Counted from the first letter of the stretch, positions 17,617 through 28,114 are shown. The stretch is DNA of 38,234 nucleotides from Thermoprotei archaeon (GCA_021158265.1 JAGGUY010000037.1:1-38234); one strand, 5' to 3'. The notes: generated by a model not told the origin, from the letters alone. Program-made: numbers and translations.

Positions 17617-19053
17617 GTGTGTTTAGTGAAGTTAAAGGTAACTAATACGTTAACTGGTAAGAAGGAGTATTTTGAACCATTAATTCCAGGTTTTGTAAGA
17701 ATGTATGTCTGTGGACCGACACCATATGATCATACTCATATAGGGCATGCTAGAACATACATAGTATTTGACCTTGTAAGGAGATATCTGGAATATTTGG
17801 GGTATACTGTGTTTCATGTTATGAACATTACAGACATTGACGATAAAATTATCAGAAGGGCTAAGGAGCTAGGTGTTGATTGGAGGGATGTTCCCGAAAA
17901 ATACACTAGAGAATTCATTGATGTTCTTGTGAAGCTTAATATTAAAATGCCTCACGTGATGCCTAAGGTTACTGAACATATAGATGACATTATAGAGTTT
18001 ATTCAGGATTTAATACGTAAGGGTTATGCTTACGAAAGTCATGGGAGCGTGTATTTTGAGGTAGATAAGTTTCCGGAGTATGGTAAGCTTTCTAAAAGAA
18101 GAGTTAGTGAGGAATGGAGGCAGGAGGAGGAGTTTCTTAGGGAGAAAAAGAAACCTTACGATTTCGCATTATGGAAGAAAGCTAAACCAGGTGAACCTTG
18201 GTGGAATAGTCCTTGGGGTCCTGGAAGACCCGGATGGCATATTGAATGCTCCGTTATGAGCAGTAAGTACTTAGGACCTCAATTCGATATCCATGGTGGA
18301 GGTCAAGACCTAATATTTCCGCATCATGAAAACGAAATTGCCCAGAGTGAAGCAAGATTCGGAATTACACCTTGGGTTAAGTACTGGCTTCACGTAGGGT
18401 ATTTGACGATTAAAGGCGAAAAAATGAGTAAAAGCTTAGGAAACATTATTCCCGTATATGAGGTGCTGGAAAAGTATAAACCTGAAGTTCTTAGACTATA
18501 CCTTCTAAGCTCATACTATAGAAGTCCCATGGACTTCACATGGGAGGGTTTAGAACATACAAAAACGTTGTTTAATAGGTTAGTAAAAGTTGTTGATGGT
18601 TCTAAGAAAATACTGTTAGATGAGAAACCGCCGCATAAGTTAAGCTCCACCATTAGGGCTCATGTGAATAAAATTGTTAAACTTAAAAGGATGTTCTTTG
18701 AAAGTTTAAGTGACGATTTTAACATGGCGAAGGCTATGCCGTACCTTCATGAGCTAATAAGTTTCAGTATGAAGAAACTAGATAGTGAGCCCTCATACGC
18801 TTTAGCACTTACAATATATTCCGCACTTAAGGAGTTAAACGAAGTTCTCGGGGTTTTAGACAAATACTTCTATGGGGCAAAAGAAGTTGAAGAGAAATTA
18901 AGAAGAATTGTTGAGGCAGTAGTCTCTGTAAGGCATGAGTTTAGAATGAAGAAGCAATACGATGTTTCAGACAAGATCAGGGATGCACTAGCTAAAGTAG
19001 GCGTTAAGCTCTATGATTTTAAAGATAGAACAACATGGGTTATAGAGTACTAG
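17617..19053 (+). CDS. cysS: Cysteinyl-tRNA synthetase
   Basis: YVCGPTPYDHTHIGHARTYIVFD; GWHIECSVMSSKYLG; FDIHGGGQDLIFPHHENEIAQSEA; KMSKSLGN. Confidence 0.97.
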   Translation: MCLVKLKVTNTLTGKKEYFEPLIPGFVRMYVCGPTPYDHTHIGHARTYIVFDLVRRYLEYLGYTVFHVMNITDIDDKIIRRAKELGVDWRDVPEKYTREFIDVLVKLNIKMPHVMPKVTEHIDDIIEFIQDLIRKGYAYESHGSVYFEVDKFPEYGKLSKRRVSEEWRQEEEFLREKKKPYDFALWKKAKPGEPWWNSPWGPGRPGWHIECSVMSSKYLGPQFDIHGGGQDLIFPHHENEIAQSEARFGITPWVKYWLHVGYLTIKGEKMSKSLGNIIPVYEVLEKYKPEVLRLYLLSSYYRSPMDFTWEGLEHTKTLFNRLVKVVDGSKKILLDEKPPHKLSSTIRAHVNKIVKLKRMFFESLSDDFNMAKAMPYLHELISFSMKKLDSEPSYALALTIYSALKELNEVLGVLDKYFYGAKEVEEKLRRIVEAVVSVRHEFRMKKQYDVSDKIRDALAKVGVKLYDFKDRTTWVIEY

Positions 19054-19092
19054 AAACTAAACCTTAATATTCTGAATAAAACCTAGCAGTCC

Positions 19093-20055
19093 ATGAGGAT
19101 TACGGATATGATTGTTTTTCTAAGTGGAGGTACGGGTACGCCAAAGCTTATCGAAGGATTTCGCCACATAGTAAGTGATGAGGAAATAACGGTAATAGTC
19201 AACACATCCGACGACATATACTGGAACGGTCTCTATATATCACCGGATCTAGATACCATAGTTTATCTTTTCGCAGGCTTTTTAGATACTGAGAAATATT
19301 GGGGGATAAAAAACGACACTTTCAACTTTCTCGAGCAAGCGAAAATTTATGGTTTAGAGAAAACATGGTTTAACATTGGCGATAGAGATCTTGCGATGCA
19401 CGTTTTAAGAACATACCTTATGAATAAAGGTTTAACGTTAACCGAAGTTACTAAGTACATTAGTAGAAGACTAGGGATTAAGGCCCGTATTTACCCTATG
19501 TGTAATGAACATGTAGAAGCATTTGTAGAGTTACTTGATGGGAAAGTGCTGAATATTCAAGAATACCTGGTTAAACATAGGTTCGAACCCGAGGTTAAGA
19601 GAGTTTTCTTTAGAGGACTTGAGAGAGCTAAGGCTGAAGAAGAAGCTCTAAAAGCTATTCTGAGCTCTGAATTAATAATCATAGGTCCGAGCAATCCTAT
19701 TAACAGCATAGGACCCATACTTAAAGTTAAGGGTGTTAAGGAGGCTCTAAAGGAAGCAAAAGCACCTATAGTTGCTGTATCACCAATTATCTCAAATAAG
19801 CCTGTTTCTGGTCCCGCAGATAAATTCATGAAAGCTTATGGGCTCGACCCTTCACCCTTAGGGATAGCGGAGTTTTATAAGGGAATAATTGATGGATTAG
19901 TAATAGATGTCGCTGATGAAGCGTTAAGGTTAGTTATTGAGAAGAAATTTAAAATAAGAGTTCATGTGGCAAAAACAATTATGGAGTCCTTAAATGATAA
20001 GGTAGCGCTTGCCAGAGAAATCATGGAGTTTGCAAGGACATTAGGAGAAGAATGA
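19093..20055 (+). CDS. cofD: CofD, 2-phospho-L-lactate transferase (F420 biosynthesis)
   Basis: LSGGTGTPKLIEGFRHIV, NTSDDIYWNGLYISPDLDT, GPSNPINSIGPIL, PVSGPADKFM. Confidence 0.95.
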   Translation: MRITDMIVFLSGGTGTPKLIEGFRHIVSDEEITVIVNTSDDIYWNGLYISPDLDTIVYLFAGFLDTEKYWGIKNDTFNFLEQAKIYGLEKTWFNIGDRDLAMHVLRTYLMNKGLTLTEVTKYISRRLGIKARIYPMCNEHVEAFVELLDGKVLNIQEYLVKHRFEPEVKRVFFRGLERAKAEEEALKAILSSELIIIGPSNPINSIGPILKVKGVKEALKEAKAPIVAVSPIISNKPVSGPADKFMKAYGLDPSPLGIAEFYKGIIDGLVIDVADEALRLVIEKKFKIRVHVAKTIMESLNDKVALAREIMEFARTLGEE

Positions 20056-20699
20056 AAATGAGAATTGCTGCGATAATTCCTGTTAAGAATCCTTCAACAG
20101 CTAAATTAAGACTTTCAAAGGTTCTTACGCAGGATTTAAGAGAGAAACTTACTCTCGAAATGCTTAAGGACATTATTGTTTCTATTACCTCATGTAAGCT
20201 CATAAATTACATAGTTATTGTTACCCCCGGAGAAAAAGCGAGTATTGTGAAAGAATATGGTAAGAACATTTTCCTAATAAGGGATGAGGGTAAAGGCCAA
20301 ATAAATGCTGTAATGAAGGGAATAGACTTTGCACAGAAAACTCTTCAAGCAAACATAGTTGTTATTCTAGTTGCTGATGCACCATTAATAGGTCCATGGG
20401 ATCTTTATGAAATAGTTAGGAAAGGATATGTTTGGAATAGTGTTGTTCTAGCTCCTTCTGATGATGGAGGAACGAATGTAATTCTTCAGAACCCACCTAA
20501 AAACATACCTTTAAGATATGGTAGAAGTAGCTTTAAAAAACACTTAAGTGAGTGTGAAAAAAGAAAGCTTAAATGCCTAGTTTATTCATCAGAAAGTATA
20601 TCACTTGATATTGATGCACCTAGCGATTTAGAGAGACTTAAACAATCAGGTAAAGGAACATACACATATTCGTTCATAAGAGAGGTGTTTAAGAATTAA
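20052..20699 (+). CDS. cofC: CofC, 2-phospho-L-lactate guanylyltransferase (F420 biosynthesis)
   Basis: IIPVKNPSTAKLRLS, VADAPLIGPWDL, APSDDGGTNVIL; overlaps the cofD stop. Confidence 0.92.
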   Translation: MKMRIAAIIPVKNPSTAKLRLSKVLTQDLREKLTLEMLKDIIVSITSCKLINYIVIVTPGEKASIVKEYGKNIFLIRDEGKGQINAVMKGIDFAQKTLQANIVVILVADAPLIGPWDLYEIVRKGYVWNSVVLAPSDDGGTNVILQNPPKNIPLRYGRSSFKKHLSECEKRKLKCLVYSSESISLDIDAPSDLERLKQSGKGTYTYSFIREVFKN

Positions 20700-21747
20700 T
20701 TTAGAAAACGAGTTCTTTATTGAAGGAGATTTTATCGAAGACATATACGGCATAATATTCGATGTTAAAGGGTATGAGCATCCACCAGAAAGAGTTGTAG
20801 CTTATCCTAGATATGTTCCTTCACCCTCTGGAAATAGATGTAGAAACGGGGAGTGCTATGAGAAAATATATGATCTAAACATTAGGTATGACTTCTTAAA
20901 GAGTAGGCTTAAGGAATACCTTGTCTATGACGATGTTTTTGACACGTATGTAAGTGAAGTCCCCTTGAAAAACATCGTTAAACACTATATTCCATCAAAA
21001 TACTTAAGGAATCTATTGAAACATAGAGATTCCCTTAAAGGTTTAAAGAGAAAAGCCCTAGACTTTGCCCTAACTATAGCTAACGAATCAAATGTGGATA
21101 CCAGAAATCTAGGTATAAGTGGTTCGTTGCTTGTAAATCTACATAGGGAGAATAGTGATATTGACTTAATAGTTTATGGTACCGACGAATCTAAAAAGGT
21201 GGCTGACGCTCTCACCAAGCTTTTTTCTAAAGGTGTTCTAAGAAAACACACTATTGAAGAATATAGGAGATTATTTGAGTTTAGGAAAGCATATAAAGTT
21301 ATGGATTTCGAAACCTTCGTCAAACATGAAAGAAGAAAGATTTTCCAAGGATTCTTTGCGGATAGAGAGTTCTTCATAAGATTCGTTGAGAAACCTCAGG
21401 AAACCCATAGGTATGGTGAATTTAAGTATAAAAACATGGGAGAAGTTACTATTAAGGCTAAGGTCGTAGATGATTCAGAGTCTATATTTACACCAGTTAG
21501 CTATAAAATCGAGGTGATTAAAGTTATAGATTCAAGTAAGCTTAAAGGTAAGAATATGGATTTTAATAAAATACGTGAAGTGGTTTCGTTTAGAGGAAGA
21601 TTTTGCCAGCAAGTTTTCTCAGGGGAAATAGCTATAGTTAGAGGTAAGTTGGAGTGCGTGTTTCATCATGGTGAATTTAGTCATTATAGAATAATTGTTG
21701 GAGGTTCATATAATGACTTTATCATATCGGAAAGTCTTCTTAGATAG
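20695..21747 (+). CDS. Predicted nucleotidyltransferase (COG2413-like), paralog of the next gene; probable non-canonical ATT start (the called ORF at 20965 is truncated)
   Basis: In-frame upstream segment INLENEFFIEGDFIEDIYGIIFDVKGYEHPPERVVAYPRYVP matches the paralog's N-terminus; NTase motif GISGSLLVNLHRENSDIDLIVYG; SD GAGGTG 7 nt before ATT. Confidence 0.75.
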   Translation: MNLENEFFIEGDFIEDIYGIIFDVKGYEHPPERVVAYPRYVPSPSGNRCRNGECYEKIYDLNIRYDFLKSRLKEYLVYDDVFDTYVSEVPLKNIVKHYIPSKYLRNLLKHRDSLKGLKRKALDFALTIANESNVDTRNLGISGSLLVNLHRENSDIDLIVYGTDESKKVADALTKLFSKGVLRKHTIEEYRRLFEFRKAYKVMDFETFVKHERRKIFQGFFADREFFIRFVEKPQETHRYGEFKYKNMGEVTIKAKVVDDSESIFTPVSYKIEVIKVIDSSKLKGKNMDFNKIREVVSFRGRFCQQVFSGEIAIVRGKLECVFHHGEFSHYRIIVGGSYNDFIISESLLR

Positions 21748-22792
21748 GGACTTCGTCGAAGATAAGAACGGTTATCTTTACTGTGTTGTAGGGTATGTGC
21801 ATCCACCTGATAGAGTACTAGCGTATTTGAAATATGTACCTACACGAAGTCTAGACACTATATGGTTTAAAGGTAGAGTAGGTTACAATAGAGTACTTAA
21901 GTACTATAGTAGCGTTGCTGTGACGGAATCATTTAAAATATTAAAGAAGGTTAAGCCTCATTACATATATTACGATAACGTATTTAACATAACATTCATA
22001 GGTGTTCCAATTAGCGAAATAAGGAAACACTATATTCCTGAAGAAAGACTCAAGGAAATTATTGAGAGTGGAGGGAAGGACGAGCTAGAACAAGACCTTA
22101 TAGAGCTTGTAAAATATCTTTCCGAGACAACAAATGTTAAAATTCAGTCCTTCGGAATTTCAGGATCTATCCTCACAAGTATTCATCATCCTAAGTATTC
22201 GGATATTGATTTAACAGTTTATGGTATTGCGAACTCATGGACTCTCATCAAAGTATTAAGAGAAGCTGATGGAAAAGATAAGATAAAATTACCGGAAGAT
22301 AACGTTATTAGAGAATGGGCCCTAGAGGTCTCTAAACATCATCCACTAACTCCAAAGGAAGCTTACTTAATGTATGTTGAAAAGAAAATGAGACTAGTTT
22401 TCAAAGAATCCAGGGTTTTCTCAATTCATCCAATACTTCTACCTGAGGAGGTAAACGAAAAATACGGTGATAAGATATACGTACCCAAAGATCTCATAAA
22501 AATAAAGGGGAAGGTAATAGATAATAGGTTATCGATTTTCCTACCTGGGAAGTACATTGTTGATGATGTAAGTGTTCTTAAGGGTAAGAGAGAATATTCT
22601 GAAATAGAGGAAGTTGTGACTTTTGAGGGTCTATACTCAGGAATATTGGATGTAGATGAGGAATTTATTGCGTATGGCAAAGTTGAAGAGGTTCATGATA
22701 GAATTAAAGGAAGGAAATATTTGAGACTAGTCATAGGTTCTGCTGAAGCAAAAGGTAAAGACTACATTAAACCATTAAGGTGGCTTAGGTGA
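21713..22792 (+). CDS. Predicted nucleotidyltransferase (COG2413-like), second paralog
   Basis: GISGSILTSIHHPKYSDIDLTVYG; N-terminal VVGYVHPPDRVLAYLKYVP shared with the upstream gene; SD GGAGGT before ATG 21713. Confidence 0.82.
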   Translation: MTLSYRKVFLDRDFVEDKNGYLYCVVGYVHPPDRVLAYLKYVPTRSLDTIWFKGRVGYNRVLKYYSSVAVTESFKILKKVKPHYIYYDNVFNITFIGVPISEIRKHYIPEERLKEIIESGGKDELEQDLIELVKYLSETTNVKIQSFGISGSILTSIHHPKYSDIDLTVYGIANSWTLIKVLREADGKDKIKLPEDNVIREWALEVSKHHPLTPKEAYLMYVEKKMRLVFKESRVFSIHPILLPEEVNEKYGDKIYVPKDLIKIKGKVIDNRLSIFLPGKYIVDDVSVLKGKREYSEIEEVVTFEGLYSGILDVDEEFIAYGKVEEVHDRIKGRKYLRLVIGSAEAKGKDYIKPLRWLR

Positions 22793-22801
22793 TAGGAGGT
22801 T

Positions 22802-23569
22802 ATGGCTAAAGAAATAGTGCTTATAGGGCTGGAGACATTACCGGAAATAAGGGAAGGTGATGATATAGGTAAGTTAATTGTTGAGGCATGCGCTAGAGAG
22901 GGAGTCAAGATAAGTGATGGCGATATAATCGTGGTTACACATAAAATTGTTTCAAAAGCTGAAGGTAGAATAGTCAGCCTTAAGGATATTGTTCCCTCGG
23001 AGAAAGCACGTGAAATCGCAGCAATTGTGGGAAAAGACCCAAGATTTGTTGAACTAGTACTCAGAGAGTCGAAACGTATTATTAAGGCTACAAGAGAGGG
23101 CCACTTAATTGTTGAAACACATCATGGAATAGTCTGTGCTAATGCTGGAATAGATGCTACAAACATCGCTGGTACAGAGGAAATAGTGGCTTTACTCCCT
23201 AAGGATCCTGACATGTCAGCTAAGAAAATAAGAAATAGGATAAAGGAGCTTACGGGAAAGAACGTTGCAGTCATAATAACAGATACCTATGGTAGACCGC
23301 TAAGAAATGGTATGATAAACATGGCAATAGGGCTTTCAGGCATTAACCCTTTCAGAGACTATAGAGGAAAAGACGATACCTTTGGGTATAAATTTAAAGT
23401 AACGGTCATTGCTGTAGCTGACGAAATAGCATGTGCTGCAGAACTTCTTACAGGTCAAGGCAAGGAGAGAATTCCTGTTGTTATAATTAAAGGGTATAGA
23501 TACGAAAGAAACGAGAAAGCATCTGCTAAAGAATTAAATATGCCGGAGGAAAAATGGCTTTTCAAATAG
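22802..23569 (+). CDS. cofE: CofE, coenzyme F420-0:L-glutamate ligase
   Basis: GDIIVVTHKIVSKAEGR, HHGIVCANAGIDATNI, LLPKDPDMSA, VIITDTYGRPLRNGMINMAIGLSGI. Confidence 0.96.
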   Translation: MAKEIVLIGLETLPEIREGDDIGKLIVEACAREGVKISDGDIIVVTHKIVSKAEGRIVSLKDIVPSEKAREIAAIVGKDPRFVELVLRESKRIIKATREGHLIVETHHGIVCANAGIDATNIAGTEEIVALLPKDPDMSAKKIRNRIKELTGKNVAVIITDTYGRPLRNGMINMAIGLSGINPFRDYRGKDDTFGYKFKVTVIAVADEIACAAELLTGQGKERIPVVIIKGYRYERNEKASAKELNMPEEKWLFK

Positions 23570-24803
23570 GTACTATTCCCTTCTCCTCTAGAAGTTCGTC
23601 AACGAATTCTCTTAATTTTCTAATACCCTCAATTATTCTTTCCTTCTTTATTGTAAATGCGAATCTAACGTATTTAAACCATCTACTATTTGATGAAAAA
23701 GCTGATCCTGGCAGTATCACTACTCCCTTCGTGTAGAGCAATTTTAACACGAATTCTTCAGTACTTATTCCAGCTTCATTAACTATTCTTTCAAAACTTG
23801 GAAACATGTAAAATGTCCCCTTAGGTACAATAACTTTTACGCCTGGAACCTTTCTCAATTCTCTAACCAGAATGTCTCTTCTTTCTCTAAACTCATTAAT
23901 CATCTTATTAACTTCGTCTTTGGGTCCTCTTAAAGCTTCAACGGTAGCTTTCTGCGCTATACTTGTAGGATTAGAGGTTGTATTTACTGCGAAATCCTTA
24001 AGCTTCTCTATAACCTTCCTATGAGCTATAAGCCACCCTATTCTCCAACCGGTCATACTGAACGTTTTACTTGCACCATTGACATAAAGTACAAAGTCTC
24101 TCCATTCAGTATCCTGCAATGCGCTCTTAAACTTACCTTCATATATGAAGTGATCATAGATTTCATCAGCTAAAACTATAATTCTTTTCCTCTTAGCTAA
24201 CTCAAGTATTCCCTCAAGTTCTTTCTCTTCGATAAGCCCCCCGGTTGGATTATGAGGGTTATTTATAATGATCATTTTAGTATTTGGTGTAACGTATTTT
24301 TCAAGTTCTTCTGCCGATAGAGAATATCCCTTTTCAGGGTCTAGGGGGACATGTACTGGTTTACCACCAGCAAATTTGACGAGTTCCTCGTAAACAGGGT
24401 ATGCGGGATCCGGTATTATTACTTCATCCCCTCCTTTAATATATGCTAAAATAGAGAATGCTATTGCTCCTTTCGCACCTACAGTTACACCTACTTCTTC
24501 ATGTTTCACGTCTGTTCCATATCTCTCATTTGTGTAATCGGCTATCGCTTCTCTGAGCTCATCTATTCCTATAGCTGCGGTATAGCCTGTAAATCCCTCG
24601 TCAAGAGCTTTCTTAGCTGCCTCTTTGATGTTCTCTGGTGTGTCGAAATCCGGTTGTCCTATGCCAAAGGAAATAACATCTTTGCCTTCTTTTTCAACTA
24701 TTTTTGCTAGCACCAGGTAGTCGAATGCTGCTTCAGGTTTCATTTCCAATATTTTTCTTCTAAGGTTAAGTACTGGTGGTTTAGTAGGCATAATATGGAG
24801 CAC
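23562..24803 (-). CDS. Class I/II aminotransferase (aspartate aminotransferase-like)
   Basis: ISFGIGQPDFDTPENI, NNPHNPTGG, ADEIYDHFIY, GASKTFSMTGWRIGW. Confidence 0.93.
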   Translation of the reverse strand: MLHIMPTKPPVLNLRRKILEMKPEAAFDYLVLAKIVEKEGKDVISFGIGQPDFDTPENIKEAAKKALDEGFTGYTAAIGIDELREAIADYTNERYGTDVKHEEVGVTVGAKGAIAFSILAYIKGGDEVIIPDPAYPVYEELVKFAGGKPVHVPLDPEKGYSLSAEELEKYVTPNTKMIIINNPHNPTGGLIEEKELEGILELAKRKRIIVLADEIYDHFIYEGKFKSALQDTEWRDFVLYVNGASKTFSMTGWRIGWLIAHRKVIEKLKDFAVNTTSNPTSIAQKATVEALRGPKDEVNKMINEFRERRDILVRELRKVPGVKVIVPKGTFYMFPSFERIVNEAGISTEEFVLKLLYTKGVVILPGSAFSSNSRWFKYVRFAFTIKKERIIEGIRKLREFVDELLEEKGIVPI

Positions 24804-24923
24804 CTAGAAGTGTGGGGTTATGTAGAATATTAAAGCTTGTTCTTTGTAAACTACAGAAATATATAGGTGCTACGAATAAACTACATAAGGGTATTGAATT
24901 TCGAAGTAATAGGTGGAAATACT

Positions 24924-25970
24924 TTGTCGGCACGCAAGAAAAGAGAATTTGGTGAAATACGGAAAATTCAGGTAACTGGTGGTTCAACATATATTGTTTC
25001 GCTTCCAAAACACTGGGTAATAAATGCTGGTCTTAAACCTGGAGACTCAGTTGTTGTCTACGCGCAAAACGATAATACATTACTATTGATGCCTCTTAAA
25101 GAAGCCTCGAGAAAGAAGGATGTTGTTTTAACCATTAAGAGCAAAGACTGGTCAATAGGTAGAGCAATTAGAATGCTTGTAGCAGCGTATGTTTCGGGAG
25201 GAGACATAATAAAGCTTGTTGTTAAAGACGGTGTCGCACCAATAGAGGACAAGAAGGTTCTAAGAGATTTCATTAGGAGATATCTTGTTGGCGCTGAAGT
25301 GGTAGAGGATCTACCAGAGGGCCTCGTTATACAAGTCATAGTTAATGTTGAAGAACTTAAAGTAATCCATATTCTGCAGAGAATGCATAAGCTAGTGTGG
25401 AGCATGCTTAAGGACACAATAACGGCATTCATGAACTTAGATAAGGACTTAGCAAGAGACGTCATAATAAGAGATGACGAAATAGATAGGTTCTACTTCC
25501 TATTCATAAGGCAGCTAAACCTTTCACTACAAGATAGAAGAGTAATGCTTGATGTAGGATTGGAGCAATCAGCTGACGCTATAAATCTATCAATGATAGC
25601 TAGGAATATTGAGAAAATAGCTGACCATGCAGCATACATCGCTGATAAAACAATCAAGCTAGCTAAGAAACCCTATGAGCCATTAAAATCTAAAATAGAG
25701 CAATTATCAAGAGCAATAATAGAGATTTTCAATGAAGCAATGAATGCCTTTTATAGTATGAACGATAGCATGGCGTTAAGTGCCATAGAAAGGGCAGCAA
25801 AAACAATTAAACTTGAAGAAGACTTAGAAAATGTAATGTTAAGCTTAGATGTTTGCGATAGAGATACACCAACACTAAGAATGATTGTTGAATGTTTAAA
25901 GAGTATGCTAAGTGAAACTGCAGATATCGCGGAGCATACGATGGACATGATAGCTGTTAGGAAAAGCTAA
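24924..25970 (+). CDS. AbrB-PhoU fusion, phosphate uptake regulator-like
   Basis: AbrB-type REFGEIRKIQVTGGSTYIVSLPKHWVINAGLKPGDSVVV followed by PhoU-type helical repeats; TTG start with SD AGGTGG. Confidence 0.85.
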   Translation: MSARKKREFGEIRKIQVTGGSTYIVSLPKHWVINAGLKPGDSVVVYAQNDNTLLLMPLKEASRKKDVVLTIKSKDWSIGRAIRMLVAAYVSGGDIIKLVVKDGVAPIEDKKVLRDFIRRYLVGAEVVEDLPEGLVIQVIVNVEELKVIHILQRMHKLVWSMLKDTITAFMNLDKDLARDVIIRDDEIDRFYFLFIRQLNLSLQDRRVMLDVGLEQSADAINLSMIARNIEKIADHAAYIADKTIKLAKKPYEPLKSKIEQLSRAIIEIFNEAMNAFYSMNDSMALSAIERAAKTIKLEEDLENVMLSLDVCDRDTPTLRMIVECLKSMLSETADIAEHTMDMIAVRKS

Positions 25971-26043
25971 AAACAAAAATTTAAAATTTATTTTGATTTA
26001 ATTAAGGAAACTTAGCAGTAAAAATAGCTAAAGAGCAGAATTT

Positions 26044-26556
26044 CTACTTAAGCTTATAACCAATCTTCCTCAGAAACTCTCTTCTCTCCTTAATTTTCTC
26101 TTCATCCTCTATACCAACAGGTTTAAACCCATCAACTACTCCTAAAAGCCCTCTACCTTGATCAGTTTCGATAACTACTGCTTGAATAGGATTAGCTGTA
26201 GCCGCAAAAATCCTTGTAACCTCCGGAACATTCTTTATAGCGTTTAAGACGTTTATTGGCCAACCCCCTCTAAGGTAAATTACGAAAACATGGCCAGCCC
26301 CTATTTTCAAGCATGTTTCAGCCGCAAGTTTCCTTAATTCCTCATCATTTCCTTCATGTCTGACAAGCCTATCGCCGCTTGCTTCACAAAATCCAAGCCC
26401 AAACTTTATTGAGGGACAACTATTAACTATTGTCTCGTAAATGTCCTCTGTCGTCTTTATGAAATGGCTTTGACCTATGATAACGTTTGTCCCTTCAGGA
26501 ATAGGTATTTGAATTATTTCTATTTTAAATTTCTCGGACAAAATACGAGCACCCAA
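26044..26556 (-). CDS. Adenosine-specific kinase family protein
   Basis: [68 protein letters not shown]. Confidence 0.9.
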   Translation of the reverse strand: MGARILSEKFKIEIIQIPIPEGTNVIIGQSHFIKTTEDIYETIVNSCPSIKFGLGFCEASGDRLVRHEGNDEELRKLAAETCLKIGAGHVFVIYLRGGWPINVLNAIKNVPEVTRIFAATANPIQAVVIETDQGRGLLGVVDGFKPVGIEDEEKIKERREFLRKIGYKLK

Positions 26557-26643
26557 GGTTATTTTAGTTGTAGAAAATTCATAAATATAACTTATCTGTT
26601 AAGAATAATAATGCTTAACTAGAAACGTGATAGTGATTTTAAA

Positions 26644-28017
26644 ATGCAAGCATGTATTGAAATATATGAGGCATTAGCGAATTCAGACCAGTTACAACTA
26701 TTAATTAAGATTATCCTTAGCTTCTTCGTTGGAGCATTAATAGGCTTAGAGAGGGAGAAAGCTAGAAGTTCCCTGCTTAAGGAGGAAGGTGAAGCCGGCA
26801 TTCCTCCAGGAGTTCGGAGTTTCGGTTTCATAAGCATGCTTGGAAGTTTTGTTATAACGATTCCACCGATGGTTAGTGTATTGGGATATGAAGAATTCAA
26901 GATAGTCTCTATTTTACTAGCGTTTTTCGCCGTAACGTTAATACTCCTCTACGAAATATACAGACTATTCGTAATCAAGGATAGTGGTGTTACAACCCCT
27001 ATAGCTTTAATGCTTAGTTTTACACTGGGCTTGCTAATAGGTTTAGGTAGATTTATCGAGGCTATTGCAGCTTCAGTATTCATAACCTTCATGTTAGCTA
27101 TAAAGCTTAGGATAGAAGCCCTAATAAAGTTCATAACCTATGAAGAATTTCTATCAGCACTTGAAATAGGAATAATAGTCTTCCTTTTTGGACCATTTTT
27201 CGTAAAAGACGTTTACGACCCAATATTTCATGTGATAAACTTTAAAACGCTTTACGTGTTTTTCGTTGTAATTCTAATATTCTCGTATATGGGGTATTTC
27301 CTAGTGAAAATTAAAGGTCCGCAAGCTATTCAGTACTTCTCTTTCTTTGGCGGTCTCGTTAATAGTGAAGCAGCTGTTGTAAGTATTGTGCGACTCGTAA
27401 ATTCCATGAACCTTCATGAAAATATTGCTGTAGGAAACATTATAACGGCAACGACAGCAATGGTGTTTAGAAATATTGTGCTGACACTAATAATGGTTTT
27501 AATGACAATAGGTGCTGGAAGCGCAAGCATTCATGCATTTATGGTTTTTGTCGCCTCATATATGGCTTCAGCATTAGCTGGGTACTTTCTGATTAAACTC
27601 TCAATAGTTTCAGTAGCTATAGAACCCGGTAAATTTAAGGTGCTGACGCTCGAAAAACCTATAAGCTACTCTATTGCCCTTAAAGCTCTCCTTGTTTTCG
27701 TAGCTATGCTTATAGCAACAACATATATTACATTAAGCTTCGGCGAACTTGGGGTACTTTTCTCATCTATTTTCGGAGGACTTGTTAGCGCTGAAGCACT
27801 AATATTCACTGTGTTTTCTCTCGTATCTGTAGGTAAAATAACAATAAACACTGCTCTTGCATCCGCTCTTCTTGCTACGGGATCAGCAATACTTAACAAA
27901 CTACTTTTCGCCCATGCAGCCGGAGCTAAAAAAGTAATTCTTAAGAAAATAATCTGGCAGCTCCTAATCATAGCATTACCCGTAGAGTTAGCTGGGGCCT
28001 ACATAGCTGTAATGTAG
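26644..28017 (+). CDS. MgtC/SapB family membrane protein with DUF4010-type C-terminal half
   Basis: FFVGALIGLEREKARS...GVRSFGFISMLGSF; multiple TM; repeated SFFGGLVNSEAA / IFGGLVSAEAL. Confidence 0.87.
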   Translation: MQACIEIYEALANSDQLQLLIKIILSFFVGALIGLEREKARSSLLKEEGEAGIPPGVRSFGFISMLGSFVITIPPMVSVLGYEEFKIVSILLAFFAVTLILLYEIYRLFVIKDSGVTTPIALMLSFTLGLLIGLGRFIEAIAASVFITFMLAIKLRIEALIKFITYEEFLSALEIGIIVFLFGPFFVKDVYDPIFHVINFKTLYVFFVVILIFSYMGYFLVKIKGPQAIQYFSFFGGLVNSEAAVVSIVRLVNSMNLHENIAVGNIITATTAMVFRNIVLTLIMVLMTIGAGSASIHAFMVFVASYMASALAGYFLIKLSIVSVAIEPGKFKVLTLEKPISYSIALKALLVFVAMLIATTYITLSFGELGVLFSSIFGGLVSAEALIFTVFSLVSVGKITINTALASALLATGSAILNKLLFAHAAGAKKVILKKIIWQLLIIALPVELAGAYIAVM

Positions 28018-28061
28018 TGGAGTAACCCTTAAATACTATGATGAGAAGGGTAGAGCAAGAA

Positions 28062-28086
28062 AGCCAGCAAGAAATTCTTGCTGGCT
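28062..28086 (+). promoter_or_regulatory. Perfect 11-bp stem / 3-nt loop hairpin in the SSB 5' leader (or a terminator of the upstream gene)
   Basis: AGCCAGCAAGA-AAT-TCTTGCTGGCT, downstream of a TATA-like CTTAAATA and upstream of the SSB start. Confidence 0.6.
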
Positions 28087-28114
28087 AAACACGGTTAAAA
28101 TAGAGAGGAAAAAT

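Noticed and set aside
22556-22605. TTGATGA...CTGA inside the second NTase
   Set aside because: 32-nt gap with no D'/C' boxes; coding coincidence
26335-26375. Minus-strand ATGATGA...CTGA in the adenosine-specific kinase gene
   Set aside because: Coding region, 20-nt spacing and no D'/C' partner
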